64,000 bases of DNA, from positions 75,881,719-75,945,718 of the forward strand of contig NC_071668.1 in assembly GCF_028554725.1 (NCBI RefSeq), written 5' to 3'. Positions 1 through 9,940 of this stretch are shown piece by piece (position 1 is the stretch's first letter; each line of letters starts with the position of its first letter). The notes under the pieces were generated by a model. That model worked only from the letters and a program-made list of their open reading frames with translations, had not been told where the DNA came from and did no database searches. Both the position numbers and the translations under genes were made by a program. Source of the stretch: Zeugodacus cucurbitae. Taxonomy: Eukaryota; Arthropoda; Insecta; Diptera; Tephritidae.

Positions 1-427
1 TGAGCGTGAAATTATTTTTATTATTAGCTGTGCTACTCACAATTCAGGTTAGTGTGTTTAGAATTAGAGAAATATAAAATAAAAAAATATAAAAATTCCA
101 TTTTAGTTCACAGCCTTTGCACACCCCGTGGCAGATGACAAGGATTCGATAGGAATCGCTGATGTTAAGCCAGCAAAAAATGAGAGCATTATACCGAACA
201 CACCAGGTGTGCAAGCATTCCAAAAAGCTGTGTTAGACCATTTAGTAAAAACGTTCGTGAATGAAGAGGACGACCCATCAGGTGTCTACAGTGCGCAGCA
301 ATCATCATCGGAAATAGATCTGCCTTGCACAAATGATACTGTTAGAATATCTGTGATTAGCAGCAGTTTTCTTTTACCTGAGCGGTTCTTCCATGCACCA
401 AAGAGATGTTCTGAGGAAGTGCAGTGA
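1..427 (+). CDS. Small secreted protein, two exons, start codon cut by the window edge
   Basis: Exon 1 ends at 47 with CAG before GTTAGT. A 59-nt phase-0 intron (48-106) ends in TTTTAG, and exon 2 runs from 107 to the TGA at 425-427. The first two bases are TG, so an A just outside the window would give an ATG. The deduced protein would then be about 122 residues and begin MSVKLFLLLAVLLTIQ, continuing FTAFAHPVADD. This is a textbook signal peptide, with AFA before HP as the likely cleavage site after residue 21. The mature part is acidic and polar, has two cysteines (LPCTND and KRCSEE) and two N-glycosylation sequons (NES, NDT). I do not recognise the family. A secreted peptide of fat body, gut or reproductive tissue is possible, but this is not shown by the sequence. 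The intron and start are inferred; the exon 2 frame is seen directly. Confidence 0.72.
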
Positions 428-441
428 GGGGAAGCAATCAA

Positions 442-447
442 AATAAA
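442..447 (+). promoter_or_regulatory. Poly(A) signal of the secreted-protein gene
   Basis: AATAAA lies 15 bases after the stop codon at 427, followed by further AATAAT/AATAAA-like words up to about 460. Its position fits a very short 3' UTR. The background is AT-rich, so a chance match is possible. Confidence 0.5.
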
Positions 448-539
448 AATAATAATAAATGCAATATTGAAATTAAAAAAAAAAAATATTTTAAAAATAA
501 ATAATTTGTAATTAATTAGGAACAACTAAGTTCAACTTT

Positions 540-1000
540 TAAAAAATGTCGTAAATGAACGCTGAAGTTTGAAAAATGTTAATAACCACGCCTACTTTCC
601 ATATAACACAATTTTAAATTTCATCTAATTTTATTGCATTGGAGTTCTAAAATGGCCGAAATTGTACCATCTCTTTTCAAGATACCAGATACCGAATAAA
701 GGCACGTAATTTCGGTTAATCTCTCAGCTCTCTTCTAGCTCCCGCATACCTATAATAGGGAATTTTAAACTTTTGGTTTGCTCTTAAAGCAAATCGGGTA
801 ATTTGTGAGCTACCTTAGCAAAATTAAGTGAACGTATATATATAAATTGCCTTGGTGAAGAATATGAGTGAAATTCGTTCAGAAATTACCTCAGTTCTCA
901 TATACTATATATAATGACTTTATTATAGTGGTCTTTATGTCAAATATATGGGTCAAATTGGGAGTTATATTAATAAAATGACGTTCCCTATAAAGCTCCT
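540..1000 (-). mobile_element. Decayed copy of dispersed repeat family A (variant A'), minus orientation
   Basis: Several phrases match the better preserved A' copy at 49250-50432 in the same orientation. They are the stretch around 735-765 (CTAGCTCCCGCATACCTAAT-like), the 'ctcatatactatatataatga' block near 897-917, and the 'gtggtctttatgtcaaatat' block near 929-948. The hairpin-bearing end is missing. No coding capacity is seen. It is old, as shown by many substitutions and small deletions. Confidence 0.6.
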
Positions 1001-1059
1001 CCTAGTTTAAAATTATTAAAAGAAAATACAATATTAATTACAGTGATTCCCCGCTTAAA

Positions 1060-1770
1060 GGAGAGGTCTGGGTTTCAGCGCAATTTTTGTGATTTTTTAT
1101 CTCAAATATCGATTAAGCAATTTTATTCAAACCTTCTATACATTATTGAGCATAGTTTTGACTATGTTCTGTAAATTTTTCATGCAAAAATATTAAACCT
1201 TTAGCCCGTGACAGAGCTTCCCTTAGGACGTCTTGAAAAAAAAACAAAAACAATTTGCGGTGTTCACTGTAACTCGGCCGGAAATTATCCGAAAATGAAA
1301 AACCATAAAAATTTAGTTAAATTTTAAACAAATCTTGCCCCCAACGTTCTCTGATTATTTTTTTTTTAAATTTTTGGCGACCATCTAAAGTGTGAACCGT
1401 TATTTTCGACTAAAATTTCCGCCATTTTCAGGGTGGGAAACACCCTTAATGTTAAAAAAAAATTTACTAAACGTAGGGGGGAGGTATTTTATGTGAAGAA
1501 AATGTGTACCAAGTTTGAAATGAAACGGTCGAGTAGTTTTCAAATGGCAGTGAACACGGACTTCAAGAAAGTAGTTTCGAGAAAAACGCGATTAAATCCG
1601 TAGCTGTTAGAGTTAGAGCGTTAAAGGCCCCGAGACTAATTAAACAATAACTTCATGAATATTGCTTTGATCGGATTAAAATTTTGAGGACATATTCTTG
1701 AAATGTTAAACAATAAGATAAAACAAAAAAATTCGATTTTTCGAAAGTGAAAACCCAGACTCCTACCCTG
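1060..1770. mobile_element. Nested non-coding repeat with GGTCTGGGTTT ends
   Basis: AGGTCTGGGTTT near 1064 faces AAACCCAGACTCCT at 1751-1764, so both edges carry related inverted words. They lie just inside the outer element's left end, so this insert appears to be younger than the outer element. The interior has no ORF. Around 1509-1537 it carries the phrase 'accaagtttgaaatgaaacg' followed by 'gtcgagtagtt', which resembles a segment of family A although the rest differs. Class unknown. Confidence 0.55.
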
Positions 1771-1829
1771 ACTGACAACCCAAACAATACTAACACACAG
1801 ACCGCCACCCCCACCCCCTTTAAGTGTCC

Positions 1830-1886
1830 TTCCCGCTTAAGTATCTCAAAAGTCTAGTATGTTAAAAGGGTGTACTTAAGCGGGAA
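1830..1886. repeat. Perfect 14-bp inverted repeat (hairpin) at the right end of the outer TIR element
   Basis: TTCCCGCTTAAGTA at 1830-1843 pairs exactly with TACTTAAGCGGGAA at 1873-1886 across a 29-nt loop. The arm is the terminal word of the element, so this may be a second, small element end created by a nested or partial copy. Confidence 0.85.
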
Positions 1887-1892
1887 TTACTG

Positions 1893-3280
1893 TACATATA
1901 ATTATATTAACTAATACAATCTGTTAGAGACCACTTAGAAGACAATTGTAAAGAAATGCAATACAATAGAAAATAGCTTGAAGTAAACCGGTTCCCATTA
2001 TCGTCAATTAATTTCTACCGTACACAAGCTCAGCTATTATTTTTTGTAGTTAATTTGTTAGTATGTACTATATAATCGTTAGCAAATAGTCTAGAACTTC
2101 AGTTTTATTAAATCTAACAGAACGGTGGAGAGTGTTTTCAATAAAAAATGAGGAAAAAAATCTTTTCATTTTTTTTGCGATCTTTTCGCATTATAGGACT
2201 ATGAGAAAAAATTATATAGCGACTATTTATTTTTAGTAGAAAAACTCGCGATATTATACAAACAAAATAAGACAAGAAGCCCAAAGTAGTAAATAATCAG
2301 TAAATTAAATATTCGCATTTTTTAAGATTTTGTTTCCAAACAACGACTTACATAACCAAGTCAAAAATAGCTTTATAAAAAGTCAATACTATGAAAGCCT
2401 AAACAGCTTTCTCAACACCTTGCAAAACTAGCCTATTGCAGCTTTTTAATTGCAAAGGTTACTAAAAATACAACTAATTTTGAATTTAATTAGTTGCCAA
2501 TTCCGAAATTCGCCAAAACTTATTTGCGCAATACACCTTCACAAGTGAGTTGCAAATTTTCTTTTTCATTTCATTGCACATGATTTTAAGTCGAACAAAT
2601 AACGAATTTCATCAATTACAAAAAGAAATCGCCAATGTTAGAGACTAAGTACATAAATGCACATGTCAATGGATATGTTTGCACACAATTGCCCAACAAA
2701 GGCGCAAACACAAAGGCTGAACTGCGACACACACACACAAGTGAGTACAGTGTCATTAGCCGCGCATAGCAATAGTGCCAATTCCAATCACAATGATGAA
2801 AAGTACGAGTGAAACTTTCCATTTAAGTCCGACAAAAGTCCATTTGACAAAAGACAAAATTAAATTCCATGCAACAACTGCACATAATAACGGCGCATTG
2901 TCGCATTGATGAATTGAAGTGAGTTTCGTTTTGGCATTTTATTTAATCGCCACAAACAAACATACTTATGTTTGTATATATATTGAAGTACATACACCTA
3001 AAATTATATATATATATATATGTAGCAGTCGTTGGCAACAATTACGAGATGAAAAACTCATCAGCCTGCGGCGCTTGATAAGTCCAATGATTATTGTGCT
3101 GAAATGTGCTTGCCACACACAGTCTATATTAAAAAGTGTAAGCCACAGACATTTTATGTAATTAAAATTTAAGCTAAGGCACAGCAAAAATTTAAAAGTA
3201 AAATAAGAATTTTAAGAACAAATGGAATAAAAGCAGCACTGTGGGTGTGGTGAAGTAAAAAGTAAGAAGCAATCATATAA
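1893..3280. other. Intergenic, no gene seen
   Basis: AT-rich DNA with a short CA run near 2730 and an (AT)n run at 3005-3021. ORFs here are short and lack any recognisable domain. I see no repeat family member. Confidence 0.6.
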
Positions 3281-4554
3281 ACAGTCCTATTCTGTGCACT
3301 TGACAAAATAACAAAAAAAATGAAATTTTTTTCAAATTCTTATCAAGTAAGAAATTTTTTGGTATTCTGTGACAATTTTGATAAAATAAAAAGCTTGAGT
3401 ACGCATAGCTTTTCCCCACACGTGTGGGAAACAAAATAATATAAACAGAAACAGCTGATTTCTGTCCAATTATATTGAATTGAATTGAAAAATTTATTTG
3501 AATCATTCTATAAAGTACGTTTTCACATGCATTTCAATTTTTGTTGCAAAATAGTTGGTAATTTAACTTCAATTTCAGAATAAATCATTTGCTCTTGGTC
3601 TAGACGTGAAGTTTCTGAGAGTGCGCAAATATTCCATGCTCCGAATCTGGCCCTATTTTTCATGCATAAAGTCGTTATTTGTATGAGTGTTTGTTTTAAC
3701 CGAGCCTTCTTCAAAGTAGCTTCATTAATAAGTTTGGTTTACGATTGACCGGTTATCAGCCTATCTATCCGGTTCTGATGTCGAGATATCGACTGAAGCG
3801 TCCCGGACCTGATGCAAAGTATTTGGTTTGGTTTTACAACCCCATTTACTCTACATGGATGATAAGGTTATACCGCCTTTACTCGGTCGCCAGAGCCTCG
3901 TTAGCCTCACTAACCAAACCAGGGAGTGTCACGCGTAAATGAGGTTAATTGATAATCGGATGGCAGAGGCTATTCTCTTTTCCATCCCATATCCCCCCTA
4001 ATCTTTTGCTCCCCCGCAAAGCCATAGAATACTATATAATACAATACATATACATATGTACATATGTCCTTTATAATATGTTTAAAACTATTTGGAATGC
4101 AATTTTGATTTAGTTGGTAGTTATGTTTAGCTTCAGTTTTTTGGTGACTACGAAATTCATTATTGGCAAAAATATGCTAAGCTGTAATCGTATGTAATAT
4201 AGAGAAAACAATGTCCTCAAAGTTACCCTCATTATCTTAATTTTTTTATATAAAAAAGGGTAAAATAAACTTCTTAATATAAAAACGGATCAATACCGCG
4301 AACAATCAACATGTTCATATTTTTCCTCTTTGTATAGAAATAACGACAAAAGTAAAATATCTCCATTGCAACAAATTCACTTTCACACCCATCCACAACT
4401 AGATATTTTATTTGTCAAGAGCATTTTACTTCTTGACAACTTATAAAGAAAAAAACCTTTTTATTTTAGACACAGAATACGAAATGCTTGATAAATTTAA
4501 ATTTTTTACAAATTAGAAATTTGTTGAATTTGTAAAGTGCACAGAATAGGGCTG
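3281..4554. mobile_element. 1.27-kb TIR element of unknown superfamily
   Basis: ACAGTCCTATTCTGTGCACT at the left faces ACAGCCCTATTCTGTGCACT (reverse complement of the right end), with one mismatch. Both subterminal regions repeat the word TATTCTGTG and then AAAATAAAAAG, about 75-110 bp inside each end. No matching target duplication is visible and no transposase remains. The middle (about 3523-3990) is a fragment of a non-LTR retrotransposon on the minus strand, so this may be a non-autonomous element that captured it or was hit by it. Confidence 0.7.
3523..3990 (-). pseudogene. 5' part of a non-LTR retrotransposon (endonuclease start)
   Basis: The minus-strand reading includes KNRARFGAWNICALSETS, which resembles the first beta-strand of APE-type endonucleases of non-LTR elements (usual form R-x-G-T/A-W-N-V-R-T-L). 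Upstream on the minus strand (3740-3990) the sequence is richer in GC than its neighbours and would be 5' UTR. The frame breaks soon after the motif, so only a truncated 5' end is present. The clade cannot be assigned. Confidence 0.5.
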
Positions 4555-5035
4555 TAGGGCTGAAAATTTCATTAATGAAGCTATGAATTAACTATTTTTG
4601 GAAAAAGTCTTCAAATTGAACTTAACTTTGATAAAATTATAACTTAGGTACAATCTGTGTCTTCTATATATATATACGATATAGATTACAAAATGTTGGT
4701 CACTTTAGATTCAAGAGAGTGATGTTGTCCAATACTTTTCTTTCAAAATATTTTCAGACTAAAGATACCATTTATAATTATTAATATTTCTCCTGTCTCC
4801 TAACTGACTTAATTACTTGAGAGTGGTTTTCTAATCCCATATTAACTCTTAGACCAAATAACCTTGAATTTTTCGAACATTTGCCTTCAATGTTTGACAT
4901 AACCGTTAATATACCAAGGCTCCACGTATATACATATATGGAACTAAACAGAGCTATGAGAACAAGGGCAGTATTTACTACAGATAAACATAAAATCTGA
5001 TGAGTTTAGTCAGAGAAAATGTTATTTGGATATTA
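4555..5035. other. Intergenic, no gene seen
   Basis: AT-rich sequence between two transposons, without coding signature or recognised repeat. Confidence 0.6.
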
Positions 5036-5691
5036 TCTATACTACTATTATAAAGGGGAAATATTTGTATGAATGTTTGTATTGAATAAACTCAAAAACT
5101 AATGTGTGATTTCAAAAATTTTTCACCATTGGAAAGCTATATTCACCCCGAGTAACATAGGCTATATTTATTGCTAGAATCATAACTTTCTGGAAATAGT
5201 TCCCAGGTGAGGGTATCAAAAAGACTCCGTGATGGAGAATCATATTCTGAAATTGAATAACGTCTTGGAAGTCATTCTCTTCGCATCGCAATCGCGTGCC
5301 AGAGAGTTGAGGAATGAGCGCTCACAGCTGCTCGTTGAACAAAATTTCAAAACCTCCCAAGTTCGCACTTGAGTGTCAAGTACGGAGCGTGTGCAGCGGC
5401 TTGAAGAACAAAATATTAGAAATATACAAGCTCGCACTAGGGCGTCGAACTCTGAGCGTTCCCAACGCCCTCATATTCAGAGATAAAGACAACGGACACC
5501 AAAGACTAGAGGTCGTAATAAAGTTTTAGCTCATAGCAAATATAATATAATTTCATGTTCGAATTATCCTCATTTTACTTTTTAAAATAAACCTACATAC
5601 ACATGTATGGGAGAGTGTGTATAAGTGTGTAAAAACTTATAACTTTTGAAATGTTTGTTTAAACCCGTGCGAAGCCGGAGCGGTCTGTAAG
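5036..5691 (+). mobile_element. Short non-autonomous Helitron
   Basis: The left end is TCTATACTACTATTATAAAG immediately after an A, matching the insect Helitron 5' terminus as I remember it (TC start, insertion between A and T). It is followed by the 'aaactcaaaaactaatg' and 'accattggaaagctatattc' blocks typical of these ends. The right end is GTGCGAAGCCGGAGCGG followed by TCTGTAAG and T, equivalent to the GC-rich 3' hairpin and CTRR-type end, slightly decayed. The 655-bp body keeps only an N-terminal coding relic; Rep and helicase domains are absent. Confidence 0.75.
5218..5525 (+). pseudogene. Helitron protein N-terminal relic with a 69-bp coding tandem repeat
   Basis: In the frame starting with GAG at 5316, the sequence reads ERSQLLVEQNFKTSQVRT, a stop, VSST, then ERVQRLEEQNIRNIQARTRA, SNS, then ERSQR. 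Each unit is 23 codons (69 bp): 5316-5384, 5385-5453, and a third starting at 5454. The glutamate/arginine/glutamine-rich, coiled-coil-like repeats are what insect Helitron ORFs carry at their N terminus. One in-frame stop and a one-base shift near 5290 make it non-functional. It lies wholly inside the Helitron termini. Confidence 0.6.
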
Positions 5692-7377
5692 TTGTCAATA
5701 TTTTTTTTAATTCCAACATATTCGAAAAGATTTTCCTCGCGTTTTTGTATTAAAAATTTAAACCGAATTTGTGGGTTTGTTACAAAATCAAATGTGGAAG
5801 ATAATTCGCCCCCGAAATCGTACAATTATGGCAAACCTATGTTAACATGAAACCTCCATACCTCAGAAGAGAATTATTTAAACATTTTTATTAAGAAAAT
5901 GAAACTGCCTTAATAGAAATGAAATTATTTGTATTTGTTTCCCGGAAAAAAAATTGAGTATGAATGTTGTAATATTTTCAACTTTTTATTAGACTGAAAT
6001 TGAAGCTACTAACGGCTGTTTTAATCTGCTCTGGTGTAAGTGTTTCCTGGAAAACACTCATTAAAAATATTATATTTAAATTGTAAAAAAATAATGACTT
6101 TTTTATATAAAATACGATTTTTACCGAAAGCACATCAGTCCTTTAATTTATAAAAAAAAAATTTCAAAGGAAAACAATGAGTTATTGCACACATTCCAAG
6201 TGAACTACTTTAATGCAGTTCAAAGTAATGCGCTTAACTGTTGAAAAAATATTTACGCCTCATTGGTCATTGCTTCGCGAAAAAAATATGAGAAATTGTA
6301 TTTTTAATTTATTACAAGCGTCACATTGCGAAATATTAAATATTTATCTTCAACACATGGAGATAATGCAATAGGAAATGGTAGCAGCACTAACAATTAA
6401 ATATTTTTTTCTCATGGGTAAATAAATACATGCTTAATTACGGGTTTGTGACTGCAAGAGCTAATGCCACTTTTCCAGCGCACTCCCACGCTCTACAAGC
6501 TCTCAGCAAGCTTTGCGATATTTATTATCGACAGTGTGACATAATGCGAGTGCCGTAATGACAATGACGCTCATACAAATGTACTGTAATAAGTGTACGG
6601 GCTGTCACTACGAAACCTAGTTAGCAGAGCCGTTTCATTTGGTGGTCGCTTTCGAAAGACGATTTCTGGGTTAATCGCTGGTGTGCAACTGCATTTGCGT
6701 TTACTTTTTTTTGATTAACGCATTTCGAAATTAACGACGCCAACGTGACATGCGGATTGCATTTGATTTTCACCTCGATTATATTGTTAGGTAAGTGGAG
6801 AAATTAAGTGAGATAATGCTAAGAAAATTAAGGGGTACTAATTCATATAACAAGAAAATGCTCGAATGAAAGTTAGGAACCAATACGATATTAATAAAAT
6901 ATACTCTAAATTCAAAAATATTTTACCAATTTGGAGCGTGAAAACACGCAAAATGATTATGAAAGCTTTCAATGCGAGCTTTCAAAGTTTGGTAAGCAAC
7001 ATGGCACAAAAATAAATTAAGACAGGAAACCTAATAGCGTTTTTAGACATCCAAATTAATTATTCAATTAAAATTGTTATTGAGAAACCATTTTTTGCCT
7101 TTTATACTGCCTACTTTATCGAGTAGCCGATAACTGATCAGTTGTTATAAATTTTTGTTTTTGCTTTTCATAAGAAGTTGGTAGGTTTCAGCAGGTAATT
7201 AAATATTTTTTAGCATCGACATCTATCCTACCTTTTTTTATAACAAAAAATTTAGCCCATCGCATATTTTGTATGGTAAATCGATCTTAATAAGCGTTTT
7301 AATCGAGCAGAGGCCGGTTAATTGATCAATTAGCTCCTGTCTAAAATCGCTATAACCAAGATAAAGGAGTACATTTT
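5692..7377. other. Intergenic; one candidate noncoding exon, otherwise nothing
   Basis: AT-rich DNA. The 6460-6800 part is more balanced in base composition than its surroundings. It ends with a good 5' splice-site word, entered separately. No protein-coding region or repeat family was recognised. Confidence 0.5.
6600..6796 (+). promoter_or_regulatory. Candidate untranslated first exon with a strong splice donor
   Basis: TTAG followed by GTAAGTGG at 6791 is close to the ideal insect 5' splice site. The preceding about 190 bases are less AT-rich than the neighbourhood and hold no ATG-led ORF of note. That would suit the 5' UTR exon of a gene continuing outside or far downstream. No TATA box or convincing Inr/DPE pair was found, so this is weak. 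Confidence 0.22.
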
Positions 7378-7541
7378 TCTAAATGTTCAGAAAAGCTAAT
7401 GAAAATGGTTCATCCCGGATAATTTACTTTAAAACAAGTAAGGAAAGGCTAAATTCGGGTGCAACCGAACATTGTATACTCTCGCAATTTATTTTTATTT
7501 TACTAAATGTTCAGAAAAGCTTAGGAAAATTATTCATCTAA
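7378..7541 (+). repeat. Family A 5' fragment between 40-bp direct repeats
   Basis: About 65 bp (7436-7500) match the first bases of family A: CAAGTAAGG-like start, hairpin ATTCGGGTGCAACCGAAC, then TATACTCTCGCAATTTATTT. The flanks are diverged direct copies beginning CTAAATGTTCAGAAAAGCT (at 7379 and 7503). Either the fragment landed in, or was bracketed by, a duplicated target. Confidence 0.7.
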
Positions 7542-8849
7542 GAAAATTTTAAATTTTTTCATTTCCGAAATTAAAAAAAAATACACTAAATGTCCAACTT
7601 CAGTTTATATGTATTTCTAATCCTAGCTTATTTCGAAGTATTTATGTATATCCATATACACACCTTCTTTTGCTACAAAAATTGTTTTAATTCCATTATA
7701 AATACACTACAATGCTGTCTCACCAACAAAGCGTCTAAGTATTAAATTGTTACACAATTTCTTTGCGAATGTCTAAATTAGATTATGGCAATTTCCTTTG
7801 CTGTCAACAAATCAAATTAATTTTTAGCAATTAAAAGCTGCACACCATAATCTGCCATGCGCACACATTTAAATCTGCTGCTCAACCAGAAATGCTCCGC
7901 ACTTAACAGAACCCGCACAACGACGGCAACAACAACAACCGCAAAAATTCTTTACTGGCAACTGTTTCGAAATCTCGAAAAGCAAGGCGCCTCAGCAACA
8001 GCACAACAACAAAAAGTCACGTCACACTGAACTTAACGAGCCTGTACTTTTGCGTGCTGTCAAGCAATTTATTCACAAACACACACACACACACAGAGAG
8101 AGCGCTTAATTTGGTCAACCAGCAGCAATGGCATGCCGGCCAATGGAAAATCCCTAAATGTTCTCAAATTTCATTTTTTCCACTTTGCCTAGCCTTTTTT
8201 GCCTTGCGTTAGAAACTCGCCGGCGCTTGGCATTTTTGCAGTTATCGCAGCGCTGCTTAATAGGTTCATTTCCTTTTCCGCTTCCTGTTTTGCGCACGAC
8301 AACGCCAAAGAAATGGCAAGTGCGCTATTCAGGCGCGTCGTAAGCCGAACGTTAAGCGTTTATCTACACACCGTTAATTCACTTTTGAGTTGAGAATGTA
8401 AATAAGTAGAGGTCATGTCACTGAAGGTAAATTTGTCAGCTGAGGTTAGATGCTGTGCACCTTACTGCCTTTGGAGAAAAATTTAAATATTTTAATTAAG
8501 TTGAAGGTAATAATTGTAATTGAAGTGTGAAATAGAAAATATGATTTCAAGAATATTCCTCATCCTTTATTTATCTGTTATTCTTACAGAAAAAGTCCTA
8601 TAATGTAGCTTATTCCTACTATATAATAAATTATTCATACGTCTTTTGTGGGTTAGGTCTAACTCTAAAACATTTGGATTCAGGGTGAATATTTCGATTT
8701 TGGAGTCTAATATCGAATAACGGAGAATACACTTTTTTTACTTATGACTCGAATCGCCGGAAAAACTGATTTGGTCCAATACCCAGATAAAAAGTCGATT
8801 TTGCCACATAGTGTTATCAAAGAACGACTCGATCTTTCTCCTTGCCTAA
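7542..8849. other. Intergenic, no gene seen
   Basis: Contains an (AC)n run followed by GAGAG near 8079-8103. The 7900-8030 part is rich in CAA/CAAC triplets. ORFs around 8158-8393 are short and overlap each other in two frames without recognisable domains. Confidence 0.6.
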
Positions 8850-9417
8850 ATCCAACGCAGAATCACTCTTGCCAACAGGTGCTACTATGGACTGAGTAGG
8901 CAAATGAAAAGTAAAGTCCTCTCTCGACGAACAAAAACCAAACTCTACAAGTCTCTCATCATTCCCGTCATACTTTATGGTGCGGAAGAGTGGACGATAT
9001 CAACATCTGATGAGACGGCACTAGGAGTTCGAGAGGGTTTGCGGAAAATTTATGATCCCTTAAACATTGGCAACGGCGAATACCGCAGAAGATGGAATGA
9101 TGAGCTGTATGTGTTATTCGACGACATAGACATAGTCCAGCAAATAAAAATACAGCGGCTAAGCTGGCTGGGTCATGTTGTTCGAATGGACGAAAGTGCC
9201 CCAGCTCTGAAAGTTGTCGATGCATTAACCGCTGTTGAAAGCCGAGAAAGAGAGAGACCTCCACTCCGATGGAAGGACCAGGTGGAGAGGGACCTGGCTT
9301 CGCTTGGTATAACCAATTGACGCCAAACTGCCAGAAGGAGAGATGCGTGGCGCGCTGTTGTGGACTCGGCTATAACCGCGTAAGCGTTGTCTACGCCAGT
9401 CAAGAAGAAGAAGAATA
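8850..9417 (+). pseudogene. Non-LTR retrotransposon 3' end (RT C-terminal region), copy 1
   Basis: The reading opens IQRRITLANRCYYGLSRQ and continues KSKVLSRRTKTKLYKSLIIP, VILYGAEEW, IQRLSWLGHVVRMDES and RPPLRWKDQVERDL. This is the conserved tail of endonuclease/reverse-transcriptase retrotransposons annotated widely in insects. The tail continues past an in-frame TGA at 9318-9320 (an expected Trp codon) as RQTARRRDAWRAVVDSAITA to a TAA at 9381. It ends in a short AAG/GAAGAA repeat tail (about 9401-9417) of the kind used by RTE-like elements. It is 5' truncated at 8850. The same family occurs at 61628-62780. Confidence 0.85.
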
Positions 9418-9770
9418 GAGATCTTAGAATACAAAATAACAGATTATTAGAATTTATAGCGAAAAGCATTTGACATAAATATATATTCTCTAATATGTCT
9501 GAACTGAAATTGTGTTTAAAAGGTTAAGGTCGAAGTGATTCCGAAAAAATTTACGGTAAAATCTTAGTTAGGCATATGATAGATATATACTCGTATTGGA
9601 TACGGAAGTACTCTCCACTTTTTAATCTCTACTTTCAGAAATAATTTTCTGGAATTATTAGAGAGAATTAGTGGAACTTCTTTTGAGGTTAATTTTTTTG
9701 AATCATACCAAAGAGCAAATTCTATTGTTTCGGAACAGTAGTTGAGGTTTTTTGTTATATCCCATGAATG
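9418..9770. other. Intergenic, nothing recognised
   Basis: AT-rich spacer between a retrotransposon tail and a small palindromic element. Confidence 0.6.
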
Positions 9771-9772
9771 TA

Positions 9773-9940
9773 CAGTGGTTCTGCTTTTATGAAGGGGCGG
9801 TCATAAATAATTCCCGTTGAGATATCGTTATGAAATTTTCACCAAAAATCAAGAAAAATGTTTTTAATACATTGTAAAAAAATTGGCCACATCGGACTAC
9901 TAGATCCTATAGCTCACATAGCCTATGGCGGAACCACTGT
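9773..9940. mobile_element. Small palindromic MITE, 168 bp
   Basis: CAGTGGTTCTGCT after TA (9771-9772) faces GGCGGAACCACTG at the right end. The inner part resembles family B phrases ('cgttatgaaattttcacc', 'catcggactactagatccta'), so a family B fragment may lie inside a pogo-like MITE or the ends may be coincidental. Confidence 0.5.

Larger units (their letters stand above)
1041..1892. mobile_element. Non-autonomous TIR element (TA-flanked), 852 bp, with another element nested inside
   Basis: The left end is CAGTGATTCCCCGCTTAA after TA (1039-1040). The right end, reverse-complemented, is CAGTAATTCCCGCTTAAG with TA at 1893-1894. Near-matching termini plus TA flanks fit a Tc1/mariner-pogo type MITE. 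There is no transposase ORF. A different element (1060-1770) splits the body. A third copy of the terminal word at 1830-1843 forms a hairpin with the right end. Confidence 0.7.

Noticed and set aside
5637..5825. 62-codon minus-strand ORF across the Helitron right end
   Set aside because: Starts outside and ends inside the Helitron 3' terminus; no domain and no reason to be coding.
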